Shown here: one piece after another, positions 24,508 through 33,655 of the stretch | Numbering within the stretch: position 1 is the stretch's first letter | Layout: every line of letters starts with the position of its first letter | Program-made: the position numbers and the translations under genes | Origin: an uncultured Bacilli bacterium | GTDB taxonomy: Bacteria > Bacillota_I > Bacilli_A > RF39 > UBA660 | Reading direction: 5' to 3' | NCBI GenBank assembly: GCA_934157235.1 | Contig: CAKPHH010000007.1 | Coordinates: forward strand, 1 to 50,465 | Length of the DNA stretch: 50,465 nucleotides | The notes under the pieces: model-generated | What the model was told of the DNA's origin: nothing | Databases searched by the model: none | What the model saw: only the letters and a program-made list of their open reading frames with translations

Positions 24508-25905
24508 TTAGTTTAGGCATTTCTTTATATTTTTAATTTGTTTTGATAAATAGTCAATGCCAATAGCTGCCAGTATAAAGATAGCTACTCTAGGAGTATA
24601 AGTATATCTATTCATAGTTTCAATTAGTAAGTACACAACAAAGTATGCCGATAATAAAATAATAAATAGGTTTACTCTTTTATCATATTTGTTTTTTATT
24701 AAAGAGAAAAGACCAATTATAGCCAGAATGAAAACAACTATATATACTTGCTCATTTATGGCATTTAGATATTCATTTACCTTTTCTCCTGATATTTTCT
24801 TAGAAAAAATAGTTATATTTTCATTATTCAGATAATCATTTGACCAATATAAGTTGTTGTCAGCCCAAAATGTTTTAGCCTTAATGGCCATTAATTTGGA
24901 AAATTGAAGAGGATTTTTAATAGTTCTCTCCTTTATAACTTCTAGTTCTTGTTTTCGATTCATCAAATAAATCAAATCAGCTTCACTATAACGACCTCTA
25001 CTCTCGTAGTTTGTCCCTAAGACAAATTTCCACAATGGATCTTGATTATCAAGACCATTTTTACTTAAATTAAATGTTTCAAAAGCAAAGGAACAACCTT
25101 TTGTAATGATAGTATAACTTAAGATTAAGACTAGAGATTTTAAGAAAATCGTTTTAAACTTTTCCGACTTATAACAGATACAAAGCAAATAGGCAATTAT
25201 TGATAGGATGAAAATTATACCTTCTGGTCGCATAATATTTCCAATTCCAATTAAGGTGCCGGCTATTAAATATTTTATAATTGGTTTAGTTTTACAAAAG
25301 TCTTTCTTTATAATTAGGTATAGAGCCAAGAAGAAAAGAAAAGTTGGTACATGTTGATTAGTTAGAACTGTTGTTAGAAGGACTGGATGAAGATAAAACA
25401 TGTATGCTAAACTGCTTGCTTTAGCAACTTTTTCATTTAAGAGATTTTTTACTATTAAATAGATTAATACTGTTGTTCCGGACAAAGCTAAGCAGTTAAC
25501 TATTTTCAAAAAGAAGACACTGTTGCATATTTTTAATAACATAGCTTGATAAAAAACATGCCCTACTTGATAACCCCATTTTATAAAATAGTCTAAATCG
25601 GTATAACTTAAATCACCTACTCTTAATAATTTAGAGGCTTGATACATAACTAGAAAGTCGGACTCTATTGGTGGTTTGATTAACATAATCGCTAGAAGTT
25701 TGCTTAACATTGATAAAATAAATAGTACTAGGGAAAATTTGGGTACTTTTATTTTGAAAGATACAAATATGATAATTCCAAAAATTATTATGGTGTAGAT
25801 ATATTTTTCAGCAATTAGAAATAATAAAAATACTAGACTCAAGACCAAAAGTAAAAAAATTAATGGCCAAGTAGATATTTTTATTTTATTAAAAAAACTT
25901 TTCAT
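24508..25905 (-). CDS. Polytopic glycosyltransferase-like (GT39/PMT type)
   Basis: A 465-residue membrane protein with about 10-12 helices. An acidic first exterior loop (IKPPIESDFLVMYQASKLL) follows the second or third helix, the layout of dolichyl-phosphate-mannose-type glycosyltransferases (GT39/GT83 and DUF2029-like), where an early Asp/Glu is catalytic. LRPEGIIFIL and a C-terminal half with a soluble patch (YSEADLIYLMNRKQE) support this. Donor would be a polyprenyl-linked sugar; the acceptor is unknown. A purine-rich GAAAGAAGGAAAAAT precedes the ATG. It is monocistronic. Confidence 0.7.
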   Translation of the reverse strand: MKSFFNKIKISTWPLIFLLLVLSLVFLLFLIAEKYIYTIIIFGIIIFVSFKIKVPKFSLVLFILSMLSKLLAIMLIKPPIESDFLVMYQASKLLRVGDLSYTDLDYFIKWGYQVGHVFYQAMLLKICNSVFFLKIVNCLALSGTTVLIYLIVKNLLNEKVAKASSLAYMFYLHPVLLTTVLTNQHVPTFLFFLALYLIIKKDFCKTKPIIKYLIAGTLIGIGNIMRPEGIIFILSIIAYLLCICYKSEKFKTIFLKSLVLILSYTIITKGCSFAFETFNLSKNGLDNQDPLWKFVLGTNYESRGRYSEADLIYLMNRKQELEVIKERTIKNPLQFSKLMAIKAKTFWADNNLYWSNDYLNNENITIFSKKISGEKVNEYLNAINEQVYIVVFILAIIGLFSLIKNKYDKRVNLFIILLSAYFVVYLLIETMNRYTYTPRVAIFILAAIGIDYLSKQIKNIKKCLN

Positions 25906-26090
25906 ATTTTTCCTTCTTTCTTAGTAGTATTGTATCATGTGTTTTACTCTTAGACAAAATATATTAGATTTGCGATGGGATAGTGAAACATTAAATACTC
26001 TTGAATTTCTAAATTAAAATTAACACACTTAAAAAAATAATTTGAAAGCTATTTATATTTTTTTGGATTTGTAGTATAATTAAATTACAT

Positions 26091-26170
26091 CTTATAAAGA
26101 GTGATGGAGGGACTAGCCCTGTGAAGTCACACCAACCTATTAATTTAGGTGGTAATGCTAGATCTATAAG
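26091..26170 (+). promoter_or_regulatory. SAM-I (S-box) riboswitch
   Basis: The aptamer is recognisable: P1 CTTATA/TATAAG, GAGTGATGGAGGGACTAGCC with its kink-turn and GGAGGGA core, CTGTGAAGTC, ACCAACCT/AGGTGGTAATGCTA. It lies upstream of metK with a terminator just behind, the standard S-box arrangement in which bound SAM favours termination. A -10-like TATAAT (26075-26080) precedes it. Confidence 0.93.
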
Positions 26171-26179
26171 GTAACTTTG

Positions 26180-26217
26180 AACACTCAAGAAACGAAAAGT
26201 TACTTGGGTGTTTTTTT
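26180..26217 (+). terminator. Riboswitch-controlled terminator
   Basis: AACACTCAAG pairs with CTTGGGTGTT (one G-U) and is followed by seven T. GTAACTTT next to P1 can pair with AAAAGTTAC inside the hairpin as an antiterminator. Confidence 0.88.
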
Positions 26218-26310
26218 ATAAGATGTAGAGAGGAGGATACGGTAAATTTATTAGAATTTTTCAACAAGATTTGAGAGGAAATATTACTAATTATATTTAA
26301 GGAGGTTTTT

Positions 26311-27336
26311 ATGAAATTATATAGTAATGAAATAGTATTTAGAGGTCATCCAGATAAGGTATGTGATCAAATAAGTGATGCACTTTTGGATGAATGTTTT
26401 AGACAGGATAAGAATTCTAGATGTGGAATCGAAGTAATGGGTGGAAAAGGAAAAATATTTGTAACGGGCGAAGTTACTTCGAAGGCTAAACTTGACGTAG
26501 AAAAGACTGTAAAGAGAGTGTTAAAAGATGTTGGCTACAGTGACAAGTATGAAGTAATTGACAATTTAGGTAGACAGAGTGTGGACATTGCTCTTGGTAC
26601 CAATGATGAAGTTGCTGGTGCTGGAGACAATGGTATGATGTTTGGGTATGCATGTAAAGATACAAAAGAACTACTACCTACCGCTATGGTTATTTTACAA
26701 AGACTTAGTAAAGAATATGACAAGCTTAGAAAAGAAGATAGTCGTTTCTTAGCAGATGGAAAAGCACAAATTACTGGTGTTTATAATGATGAAAATAAAC
26801 TTTTAAAAATCAAAACTTTTACAGTATGTTATCAAAATACGGAAGAAGAAAGAGAGGCTACCGATAAGATAATTATTAATATTTGTAAAAAGATTGCTAA
26901 AGATTATGATGTTGAAATAGAAGAGTTTTTAATTAACCCAACTGGAAGATTTTGTATTGGCGGATTTGAAGGAGATGCAGGACTAACTGGTAGAAAGATT
27001 GTTGTAGATAGTTATCAATCATTTGCTAACGTCGGTGGTGGAGCTTTTTCTGGAAAAGATCCTACAAAAGTTGATAGATCTGGGGCATATAAAGCACGAG
27101 AAATTGCTAAAAGAATTGTTTTATCTGATGATAAATATAAATGGTGTTTAATTCAACTTTCTTATGCAATTGGAATAGATGAACCTTTGGCCATAGATAT
27201 TAAAACTAATTTAGGTGAAATTGAGGCAGATAAGGAATTATATAAAGAATGTACACCTAAAAATATAATTAAAGATTTAAATCTTAAGAATATTTGTTAT
27301 GAAGATAAAGCTAAATTTGGACATTTTGATAAATAA
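26311..27336 (+). CDS. metK: S-adenosylmethionine synthetase
   Basis: A 341-residue MetK, making SAM from methionine and ATP. Motifs: GHPDK (12-16), GAGDNGMMFGYA (usually GAGDQG in the family), and GGGAFSGKDPTKVDRSGAY. Most bacterial MetK are about 380-400 residues; the difference here seems spread over shortened loops and C-terminus, with the core intact. AAGGAGG precedes the ATG. It is the only gene under the SAM-I riboswitch. Confidence 0.95.
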   Translation: MKLYSNEIVFRGHPDKVCDQISDALLDECFRQDKNSRCGIEVMGGKGKIFVTGEVTSKAKLDVEKTVKRVLKDVGYSDKYEVIDNLGRQSVDIALGTNDEVAGAGDNGMMFGYACKDTKELLPTAMVILQRLSKEYDKLRKEDSRFLADGKAQITGVYNDENKLLKIKTFTVCYQNTEEEREATDKIIINICKKIAKDYDVEIEEFLINPTGRFCIGGFEGDAGLTGRKIVVDSYQSFANVGGGAFSGKDPTKVDRSGAYKAREIAKRIVLSDDKYKWCLIQLSYAIGIDEPLAIDIKTNLGEIEADKELYKECTPKNIIKDLNLKNICYEDKAKFGHFDK

Positions 27337-27347
27337 TTAATTATTTT

Positions 27348-27374
27348 AGGGATAAACTTTGTGTTTGTCCTTTT
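27348..27374 (+). terminator. Terminator after metK
   Basis: AGGGATAAAC/GTTTGTCCTT stem with two G-U pairs, then T-run. Confidence 0.7.
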
Positions 27375-27433
27375 GATTATTTTAGTTTTTATTTAGAAAG
27401 TGTTATACTTAATGTAGATAGGTTGTGATAATT

Positions 27434-28159
27434 ATGGATAGTGTTTCAAGATTACAAAAATTAATAGATGAGTCTAAGAATATTGTCTTTTTTGGAGGGG
27501 CGGGTGTCTCTACTGCTAGTGGGATAAAAGACTTTCGTGGTAAAAATGGACTTTATAAAAAAAACTCTTTAAATATAGATGGCATGCCTCCAGAATATAT
27601 GTTAAGTAGTGCTTTATTTTATAGCAAGCCTGATGTATTTTATAGTTATTATAAAGAAAATATGAATTGTACTGGAGCTAAGCCTAATGTTGTACATAAA
27701 TATTTAGCAAAATTGGAACGTGAAGGAAAGCTAGCTGCTATAGTGACGCAAAATATTGATGGACTCCATAAGAAAGCTGGTAGCCATAATGTGTTAGAAA
27801 TACATGGTACAATATATAAAAATCATTGTATTGATTGTGGAAGGGAGTATAAAGCTGATTATGTATTTAATAGTACTGGTGTGCCTAAATGTAGTTGTGG
27901 TGGCATTATAAAGCCAGACGTTACTTTATATGGAGAAATGTTGCCGGAATCATTTGAAATTGCGGTTAAATATATTTATTGTGCTGATTTATTAATTGTT
28001 GCTGGTACGTCTCTTACAGTTGAGCCCGCCGCTAGTATAGTGAGACTATTTAATGGTAAAAATTTAGTAATAATAAATGACTCACCTACTCCTTATGATG
28101 ATTTTGCTAGTTTAGTTATAAGAGAAGATATGGTTGATGTATTTAAAAGAATGAAATGA
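27434..28159 (+). CDS. SIR2-family NAD-dependent deacylase (CobB-like)
   Basis: A 241-residue sirtuin: GAGVSTASGIKDFRG (NAD binding), TQNIDGLH, catalytic histidine in EIHGT, four zinc cysteines in CIDCG...CSCGG, and VAGTSLTVEPAAS. It removes acyl groups from protein lysines using NAD. The ATG at 27434 is chosen over the GTG at 27425, which lies inside the ribosome-binding region. The following MazG-like gene is about 50 bases away and may be co-expressed. Confidence 0.93.
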   Translation: MDSVSRLQKLIDESKNIVFFGGAGVSTASGIKDFRGKNGLYKKNSLNIDGMPPEYMLSSALFYSKPDVFYSYYKENMNCTGAKPNVVHKYLAKLEREGKLAAIVTQNIDGLHKKAGSHNVLEIHGTIYKNHCIDCGREYKADYVFNSTGVPKCSCGGIIKPDVTLYGEMLPESFEIAVKYIYCADLLIVAGTSLTVEPAASIVRLFNGKNLVIINDSPTPYDDFASLVIREDMVDVFKRMK

Positions 28160-28211
28160 AAATTATGTTTTTTCGCCTTTGACATGATATTATAATATTG
28201 GAGGAAATAAG

Positions 28212-28544
28212 ATGGAGAAAATTTATAATAAGTTAGTTAGAGATTATATACCAGAAATTATTAGAGGTAATGGTGAAGTACCAATATGTCGTGTATTAAG
28301 TGATACTGAATACTGGAATTCTCTATTAAGAAAAGATGAGGAAGAATTAATTGAGGTAAAAGAAGCAAATTCAGTTGAAGAAAGAAAAAAAGAACTTGCT
28401 GATAAGTTGGAACTTATTAGAGCAATGGCTGAGTTTAATGGATTTACTTTGGATGATATCATTGAAGAAGCAGAGGCTAAAGCTCATAAAAATGGAGCCT
28501 TTCAAAAGAGATTATTTTTAGAAAGAGTTGTTCCTAAAGAATAA
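28212..28544 (+). CDS. MazG-like NTP pyrophosphohydrolase
   Basis: A 110-residue all-helical protein. YNKLVRDYIPEII at the N-terminus and KDEEELIEVKEA...ERKKELADKLELIRAMAE (ExxE and ExxD-type metal ligands) match the small MazG-like/phosphoribosyl-ATP pyrophosphohydrolase-like family that cleaves nucleoside triphosphates to monophosphates. GGAGG precedes the ATG. Substrate is not evident. It ends in a bidirectional terminator. Confidence 0.85.
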   Translation: MEKIYNKLVRDYIPEIIRGNGEVPICRVLSDTEYWNSLLRKDEEELIEVKEANSVEERKKELADKLELIRAMAEFNGFTLDDIIEEAEAKAHKNGAFQKRLFLERVVPKE

Positions 28545-28597
28545 AAGAAAAGTTACTACTACAATCATTTGAATGTAGAAAGTAACTTTTCTTTTTT
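28544..28597. terminator. Bidirectional terminator
   Basis: AAAGAAAAGTTACT pairs with AGTAACTTTTCTTT between the convergent MazG-like and multidrug-export genes. Confidence 0.85.
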
Positions 28598-28604
28598 TAT
28601 TTTC

Positions 28605-29075
28605 TTATCCTAAGATTCCTTTAAAAATACCTAATGAAAAAATACTCATGATTATTCCAGCTAATATTACTCCACCCATTACAGCAATTACACTTTTCTT
28701 AAAGTCCATGTCAAGAATTGAGGCTGCTAAGGTACCAGTCCAAGCACCTGTTCCAGGAAGTGGGATTCCAACAAAGATAAATAAAGCCCAATATAGACCT
28801 TTACCGGCTGTTTGTTGAAGTTTTTTTCCACCCTTTTCACCTTTTTTTAAACACCAAGTAAAAAACTTACCAATATATTTTTTATCACAACCCCATTCAA
28901 GGACACGACGAGCAAATAAATAAATTATTGGTACTGGTAACATATTACCTATTATCGCAATTATATATGAAGGAATAATTGGTAACTTGTATCCGATGGC
29001 ATAAGGAATGGCTCCACGTAATTCAATCAATGGTACCATAGATACTAAAAAGACTATTAGATATTTTTTTAACAT
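28605..29075 (-). CDS. Small multidrug-export family membrane protein
   Basis: A 156-residue membrane protein of the Sm_multidrug_ex family (COG2426). Family segments: SMVPLIELRGAIPYAIG, GNMLPVPIIYLFAR, and FVGIPLPGTGAWTGTLAAS. About four helices with a lysine-rich cytoplasmic loop. Despite the family name, transport has little direct support; the fold resembles SNARE-associated/DedA-like proteins. Confidence 0.88.
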   Translation of the reverse strand: MLKKYLIVFLVSMVPLIELRGAIPYAIGYKLPIIPSYIIAIIGNMLPVPIIYLFARRVLEWGCDKKYIGKFFTWCLKKGEKGGKKLQQTAGKGLYWALFIFVGIPLPGTGAWTGTLAASILDMDFKKSVIAVMGGVILAGIIMSIFSLGIFKGILG

Positions 29076-29230
29076 AAATTAATCACCTTAAATAATATTA
29101 TCAAATTATATTAGATTTTGGAATGATTTATGATGAATTTATTGAGCATTTGAGAATTTTACACTTTAAAATGTGTTTTTTTTAAAGACTTTGGATGTTT
29201 TATATTATATAATTAATGTAGGTGATTAAT

Positions 29231-30136
29231 GTGAATAAAGATACTTTTGCGATTATAGAGATTGGAAGTAATAATACTAAGTTACATGTTTATGATGGGG
29301 AAAAAGTTATAAGCAATGGACTTATGACAATTGAGTTCAAAAAGAATTATGGTAAAAATAAAAAGATATTAGATACTGATTTGGAAAAGTTATATGAAAT
29401 CATTGAGGAAGCTTTACAACTTACTAAAAATGTTTATATTTTTGGATGTAGTATTTTTAGACTTATTTCTGAAGAAGAACTTGAAGAGATAAATAATGTT
29501 TTAGAGAGTAAATATAATCTAAAAATAAAAGTTGTTTCACAAGAAGATGAAGCTTCATATACAGCGTATGGTTGCTACAACGATATAAAATATGAAGGAA
29601 ATATTTGTATATTTATCGGTGGTGGTGGTTCTACTGAGTTGATTGTTGTTAATAATGGACAAATCACTGAGAGAAAATATTTAAATTTTGGAGTTGTCGA
29701 TATTACCAATAAGTTTGAGTCTTTGAAAGATGATGTACCTACTTGTACTTTTGAAGAAGTTACTTCATATGTTGATTCTTTAATTGGAGATTTTGATACA
29801 AAATGCGATATTTTAATATTAGCCGGAGGAGATCATCCTTATTGGTATAATAATGCGGGATATAAATTAAAGAAGAATACATTATATGAAGATGATAAGC
29901 AAAAATGCATGTTAGGAATTAGGACCAGCGATAAGTACGATAGAATGTGTATGGAGGATTCGCTTGATAAAATAAGAAAAAATAGTGATAATCCATTATG
30001 GTTTGATGGTTCTAGAGCTATGAAAATGCTAACTAATGTTATTGCACATCGAGTACATGCTAAATATATAATTCCAACAAAGATTAATATGGAAGATGGC
30101 TTAAAGGATAAAATTGTTAAGGGAGAAATCCGTTAG
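29231..30136 (+). CDS. Ppx/GppA phosphatase-family protein
   Basis: A 301-residue protein of the exopolyphosphatase/pppGpp phosphatase group. It has the ASKHA fold motifs FAIIEIGSNNTKLHVYD (N-terminal phosphate loop) and ICIFIGGGGSTELIVV (second loop), with the catalytic-type acidic residue in VVSQEDEASYTAYG. Standard Ppx have further C-terminal domains; this is the short form. The GTG at 29231 has AGGTGAT five bases upstream. Polyphosphate or (p)ppGpp substrate cannot be told apart here. Confidence 0.85.
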   Translation: MNKDTFAIIEIGSNNTKLHVYDGEKVISNGLMTIEFKKNYGKNKKILDTDLEKLYEIIEEALQLTKNVYIFGCSIFRLISEEELEEINNVLESKYNLKIKVVSQEDEASYTAYGCYNDIKYEGNICIFIGGGGSTELIVVNNGQITERKYLNFGVVDITNKFESLKDDVPTCTFEEVTSYVDSLIGDFDTKCDILILAGGDHPYWYNNAGYKLKKNTLYEDDKQKCMLGIRTSDKYDRMCMEDSLDKIRKNSDNPLWFDGSRAMKMLTNVIAHRVHAKYIIPTKINMEDGLKDKIVKGEIR

Positions 30137-30253
30137 TATTAGAATTTAGTATTATGTTTTGTATATACTAAGAAGTCTTATTCATAATAATTAATGTAGG
30201 TATATGGATTTGATTTGAAAGTATATGAACACAATTTTAGAGGAAGTGTGAAT

Positions 30254-31450
30254 ATGGAATTTAGGGAATTAAGTGAGAAAGAATTTGTTTCGTATTTAAA
30301 TAAAAGCGAATTAAATAGTTTTATGCAGTCACCTAAGATGGATATAAAAGGTGTTTGTGCATATTATGTGGGCGTTATAAAAAATAAAAAGGTTGTAGCG
30401 GCAGCAAGATTAACAGCTAGAACTAATAGATTTGGATATAATTATTTTTATTCACCTAGAGGACTTTTATTGGATTATAATGATGAAGAGCTTTTAAGCT
30501 TTTTTACGAGGGAAATTAAAAAGTTTATTAAGAGTAAAAAAGGATATGTTTTACATATTGATCCTAATGTATTCTGTAAAAGTAGAGATGCTAATGGGGA
30601 ATTTACTGGGGAGTATGATAATACAAATATAGTTGAACTTTTAAAAAAAGTTGGCTATGTTCATGCTGGATATACAGTTGGCTACGATACGAGATATCAA
30701 GTTAGATGGCAATATGTAATTGATTTGGAAAATAAAATATTTGAAGAAGTTGTTAAAGACTTTAAACCACATCATTTAAGTAAGATTAAGAAGGCTGAGA
30801 AATTTGGAATTGTTGTTAAAGATATAGAGTATGATGACTTACCTACTTTCAAAAAAATAACTGAAGAGACTAGTAAATTGATTGGCTTTTCTGATAGAAG
30901 TTTGGAATACTATCAAGAGATGTATAAATCATTTGGTAAAGATGTAAGATTTTTAATAGCTTATTTAGATGTTTTAAAATATAAAAAACAAATTACTGAA
31001 GAATTGGAAAATTATAATAAAAAATATGAGAAGTTTTATAATAAAGAAAATAATAGCGCTAAGGAAGTTAAGAAAAATATTGATTCTTTAACTAATAGAT
31101 TAAATGAAATTTCAAAATACGATGAAGATATGATACCAATCTCTGCTTCTATGTTTATGTTATATGGTAGCGAAGTTATTTACTTGTTTAGTGGTAATGT
31201 AGATAAGTACAATAATTTTTATGCACAGTATCTAATTCAATGGATAATGATAAAATACGCGGTTGAAAATAAATATAAGAAATATAATTTCTACGGTATC
31301 AAAGGAGAATTTGGTTCTAAGAATACAGATGGAGTTTATGAGTTTAAAAAAGGGTTTGGTGGCCATGTAGAAGAACTTATTGGAGACTTCTACCTACCGA
31401 TTAATTGGTTTTATTACTTTAATAAACTAGTGGGAAAAATAAGAAAATAG
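30254..31450 (+). CDS. FemAB/MurM-family peptidoglycan branching enzyme
   Basis: A 398-residue protein with two GNAT-like halves and a coiled-coil arm. Family segments: SELNSFMQSPKM, YYVGVIKNKKVVAAARL, YFYSPRGLLLDY, LHIDPNV, and near the C-terminus NFYGIKGEFGSKNTDGVYEFKKGFGG with NWFYYFNK. The arm (about 250-300) is rich in Lys/Glu/Asn. Such enzymes add amino acids from aminoacyl-tRNA to the lipid II stem peptide. ATG at 30254 with GAGG upstream is preferred; an in-frame start at 30215 lacks support. Confidence 0.9.
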   Translation: MEFRELSEKEFVSYLNKSELNSFMQSPKMDIKGVCAYYVGVIKNKKVVAAARLTARTNRFGYNYFYSPRGLLLDYNDEELLSFFTREIKKFIKSKKGYVLHIDPNVFCKSRDANGEFTGEYDNTNIVELLKKVGYVHAGYTVGYDTRYQVRWQYVIDLENKIFEEVVKDFKPHHLSKIKKAEKFGIVVKDIEYDDLPTFKKITEETSKLIGFSDRSLEYYQEMYKSFGKDVRFLIAYLDVLKYKKQITEELENYNKKYEKFYNKENNSAKEVKKNIDSLTNRLNEISKYDEDMIPISASMFMLYGSEVIYLFSGNVDKYNNFYAQYLIQWIMIKYAVENKYKKYNFYGIKGEFGSKNTDGVYEFKKGFGGHVEELIGDFYLPINWFYYFNKLVGKIRK

Positions 31451-31649
31451 AGATAGAGGATTGTAACATATAGAGTTGGAGCTACAGTCCTTTTAATTTT
31501 GGGTTGAGCGAAGATTTTGATTGAGATTTTTATCTTGAGTGAATTCTTTTGTTGAGCCTTTTATTTTGATTCAAGTTTTTTTGAATGTATGTTTTGCCGT
31601 CTGGCTAATTATAAAAATGATAACGTTGCATTTTGTAAACATTTTTAGG

Positions 31650-31678
31650 TTGACAGAAGTCTTTTTCTATGTTATCAT
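31650..31678 (+). promoter_or_regulatory. Strong promoter of a structured leader
   Basis: Perfect -35 TTGACA (31650-31655), 17-base spacer and -10 TATCAT (31673-31678). It lies 200 bases before the ABC-2 operon. The 200 bases upstream of it (31451-31649) hold nothing recognisable. Confidence 0.75.
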
Positions 31679-31683
31679 GGTGG

Positions 31684-31790
31684 CAAGTCGAGTGAGTATG
31701 CATAAGATTTATCGAGCTGCATAGGGTATAGTCCTACACGAACAATAAAGTACGGAGTCACTTCATTTTTTGAAGTGATTTTTTGTTTGC
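31684..31790 (+). ncRNA. Structured leader RNA, unknown class
   Basis: A transcript of about 100 bases is predicted from the strong promoter to the terminator at 31758-31784. It can form TATGCA/TGCATA and TAGG/CCTA helices before the terminator stem. GTCGAG near its 5' end is complementary to CTCGAC just after the terminator (31790-31795). The ABC-2 transporter operon follows. A riboswitch or attenuator is likely; it does not match the common classes I know (S-box, purine, preQ1, THF, ykkC, yybP-ykoY). Confidence 0.55.
31758..31784 (+). terminator. Leader terminator before ABC-2 operon
   Basis: TCACTTCA/TGAAGTGA stem with T-run, 100 bases before the first start codon of the operon. Confidence 0.85.
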
Positions 31791-31883
31791 TCGACTAGAA
31801 TTAAACCTTTGGTTTTGTGAGTACTTATGTCATATAATAGTTTTAGGAGACTAAAGGATAATAGAAAGGATGTGATTTATTTT

Positions 31884-32867
31884 ATGGCAATAATTGAAGT
31901 AAAAAATCTATCAAAAAGCTTTAAAGTAAAAATTAAGGGTAAAGGTTTTAAAGGTAGTCTTAAATCCATGTTTAAGCCTCAATATAAACAAATTAAAGCC
32001 GTTAAAAATATAAGCTTTAAGGTAGATAAAGGAGAAATGATTGCTTTTATTGGGCCTAATGGAGCAGGAAAAAGTACAACTATTAAGATGTTAACAGGTA
32101 TTCTTTATCCTGATAAAGGAGATATAAAAGTAATGGATATTGATCCACGAAAAGAAAGAAAGAAATTAGCTTATAATATTGGAACAGTATTTGGGCAAAA
32201 GGAACAATTATGGATGCATTTAACTCCATATGATAATTTTAAGTTTTTTGGAGCTATTTATGATATTCCAGAATTTGCTTTGGAAAAGAAAATTGAAGAG
32301 TTAAAACAAGTTTTTGAATTAGATGAATTTATTGATACGCCTGTTAGAAATTTAAGTTTAGGACAAAGGATACGTTGTGAAATAGTCGCTTCCTTAATTC
32401 ATGAACCTAGCGTGTTATTTTTAGATGAACCTACAATAGGTCTTGATCCAGTCGTTAAAGAAAATATCCGTACATTGATTAAACGAATGAATAAAGAATA
32501 TAAAACGACAATATTTCTAACAAGTCATGATGTTTCAGATATAGAAAAGTTATGTAAGAGAGTTATCATTATCAATGATGGTAAGGTTGTGTTAGATGAT
32601 ACAATGGAAAATTTAAAATACCATTACTTAAATAAAAAAATTGTTGAAGTAAAAATGAGAGAAAAAGTAAATTTAGATGATGAAGATGGTCTAACTATTT
32701 TAAAAGACAAAGGATATAATTTAAAGATTGAAGTTGATACAACCAAAAGAAGTGTTACTGATGCTTTAAAGTTACTTAATCCTGATAATATTGTTGATAT
32801 AAATATTTCTAATACACCACTTGAGGATATAATCAGTGATATTTATAAGAATGGTGAGAAAAGATGA
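31884..32867 (+). CDS. ABC-2 transporter ATPase (COG4586-like)
   Basis: A 327-residue ATPase: Walker A GPNGAGKST, Q-loop GTVFGQKEQLW, signature LSLGQRIRCEI, Walker B VLFLDEPTIGLD, H-loop TSHD, and a C-terminal regulatory extension of about 90 residues. The GQKEQLWMHLTPYD stretch and signature are typical of the COG4586 group that pairs with COG4587 and COG3694 permeases. ATG at 31884 with AAGGATG upstream is preferred over an in-frame start at 31827. The stop overlaps the next start codon. Confidence 0.9.
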   Translation: MAIIEVKNLSKSFKVKIKGKGFKGSLKSMFKPQYKQIKAVKNISFKVDKGEMIAFIGPNGAGKSTTIKMLTGILYPDKGDIKVMDIDPRKERKKLAYNIGTVFGQKEQLWMHLTPYDNFKFFGAIYDIPEFALEKKIEELKQVFELDEFIDTPVRNLSLGQRIRCEIVASLIHEPSVLFLDEPTIGLDPVVKENIRTLIKRMNKEYKTTIFLTSHDVSDIEKLCKRVIIINDGKVVLDDTMENLKYHYLNKKIVEVKMREKVNLDDEDGLTILKDKGYNLKIEVDTTKRSVTDALKLLNPDNIVDINISNTPLEDIISDIYKNGEKR

Positions 32868-33655
32868 AAAAATATTTCTTAATATATAAGTTTGAGTTGA
32901 TGAGTAACTTACAATACATTCTTAATATTCTTGTGGGATTTGTAGGATTTTGTGTTTTGATGTTAATATTTTATAACTTATGGGGATATTTGTATGCTGA
33001 TTCTACACAATTGATCAATGGTTATACTATGAGTCAAATGATTTGGTATGTTATTATTACGGAGATTTTATGGATGTCATTAGGAGGAAGAAAATTATGT
33101 AAAAATATTGCTGATGATGTTCGAGGTGGAAATATTGCCTATAATATTAATAAACCTTATAACTATGTTTTGTATTCTGTTTTTAGTCATTTAGGTAACG
33201 TTACAATTAAGTTTGTTCTATTGGCTATAATTGGTTCATTCATTGGAGTTATTTTTCTAAAGGGATTGCCAGATATAAGTGTTTTAGGAATACTACTTGT
33301 ATTTATTACAATGGTACTAGCAACGCTTATAAGTACATTGTTGATAGCTTTTATCGGACTTATTTCCTTTTATATTGAAGATGCAAATCCATTGTATTGG
33401 GTATATAGTAAATTTATTTTGGTACTTGGAACGATATTTCCAATCGAGTATTTTCCAGCAAGTTTGCAGCCAATAATTTCTTATAGTCCTATTTATGTTG
33501 TTTCCTATGGACCAGCAAAGTTGTTTGTAAACTTTAGTTTTAGTTTATGGTGTAGAGTTGTTGGCGCACAGATTATTTACTTGGGACTTACATATTTATT
33601 GTGTTCGTTACTATACAAGAAAGGGGTGAAAAAGCTTAATGTTAACGGAGGTTAA
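32864..33655 (+). CDS. ABC-2 permease (COG4587-like)
   Basis: A 263-residue permease with six hydrophobic helices and no ATP-binding motifs. FIEYFP-like loop VLGTIFPIEYFPASLQP is typical of ABC-2 permeases of this trio. Its ATG overlaps the ATPase stop (ATGA). Together with the next permease it should form a heterodimeric channel; substrate unknown, with drug or lipid export the usual proposals. Confidence 0.85.
   Translation: MKKYFLIYKFELMSNLQYILNILVGFVGFCVLMLIFYNLWGYLYADSTQLINGYTMSQMIWYVIITEILWMSLGGRKLCKNIADDVRGGNIAYNINKPYNYVLYSVFSHLGNVTIKFVLLAIIGSFIGVIFLKGLPDISVLGILLVFITMVLATLISTLLIAFIGLISFYIEDANPLYWVYSKFILVLGTIFPIEYFPASLQPIISYSPIYVVSYGPAKLFVNFSFSLWCRVVGAQIIYLGLTYLLCSLLYKKGVKKLNVNGG

Noticed and set aside
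31539..31724. A 61-codon frame upstream of the ABC-2 operon
   Set aside because: It overlaps the promoter and leader RNA and has no ribosome-binding site.
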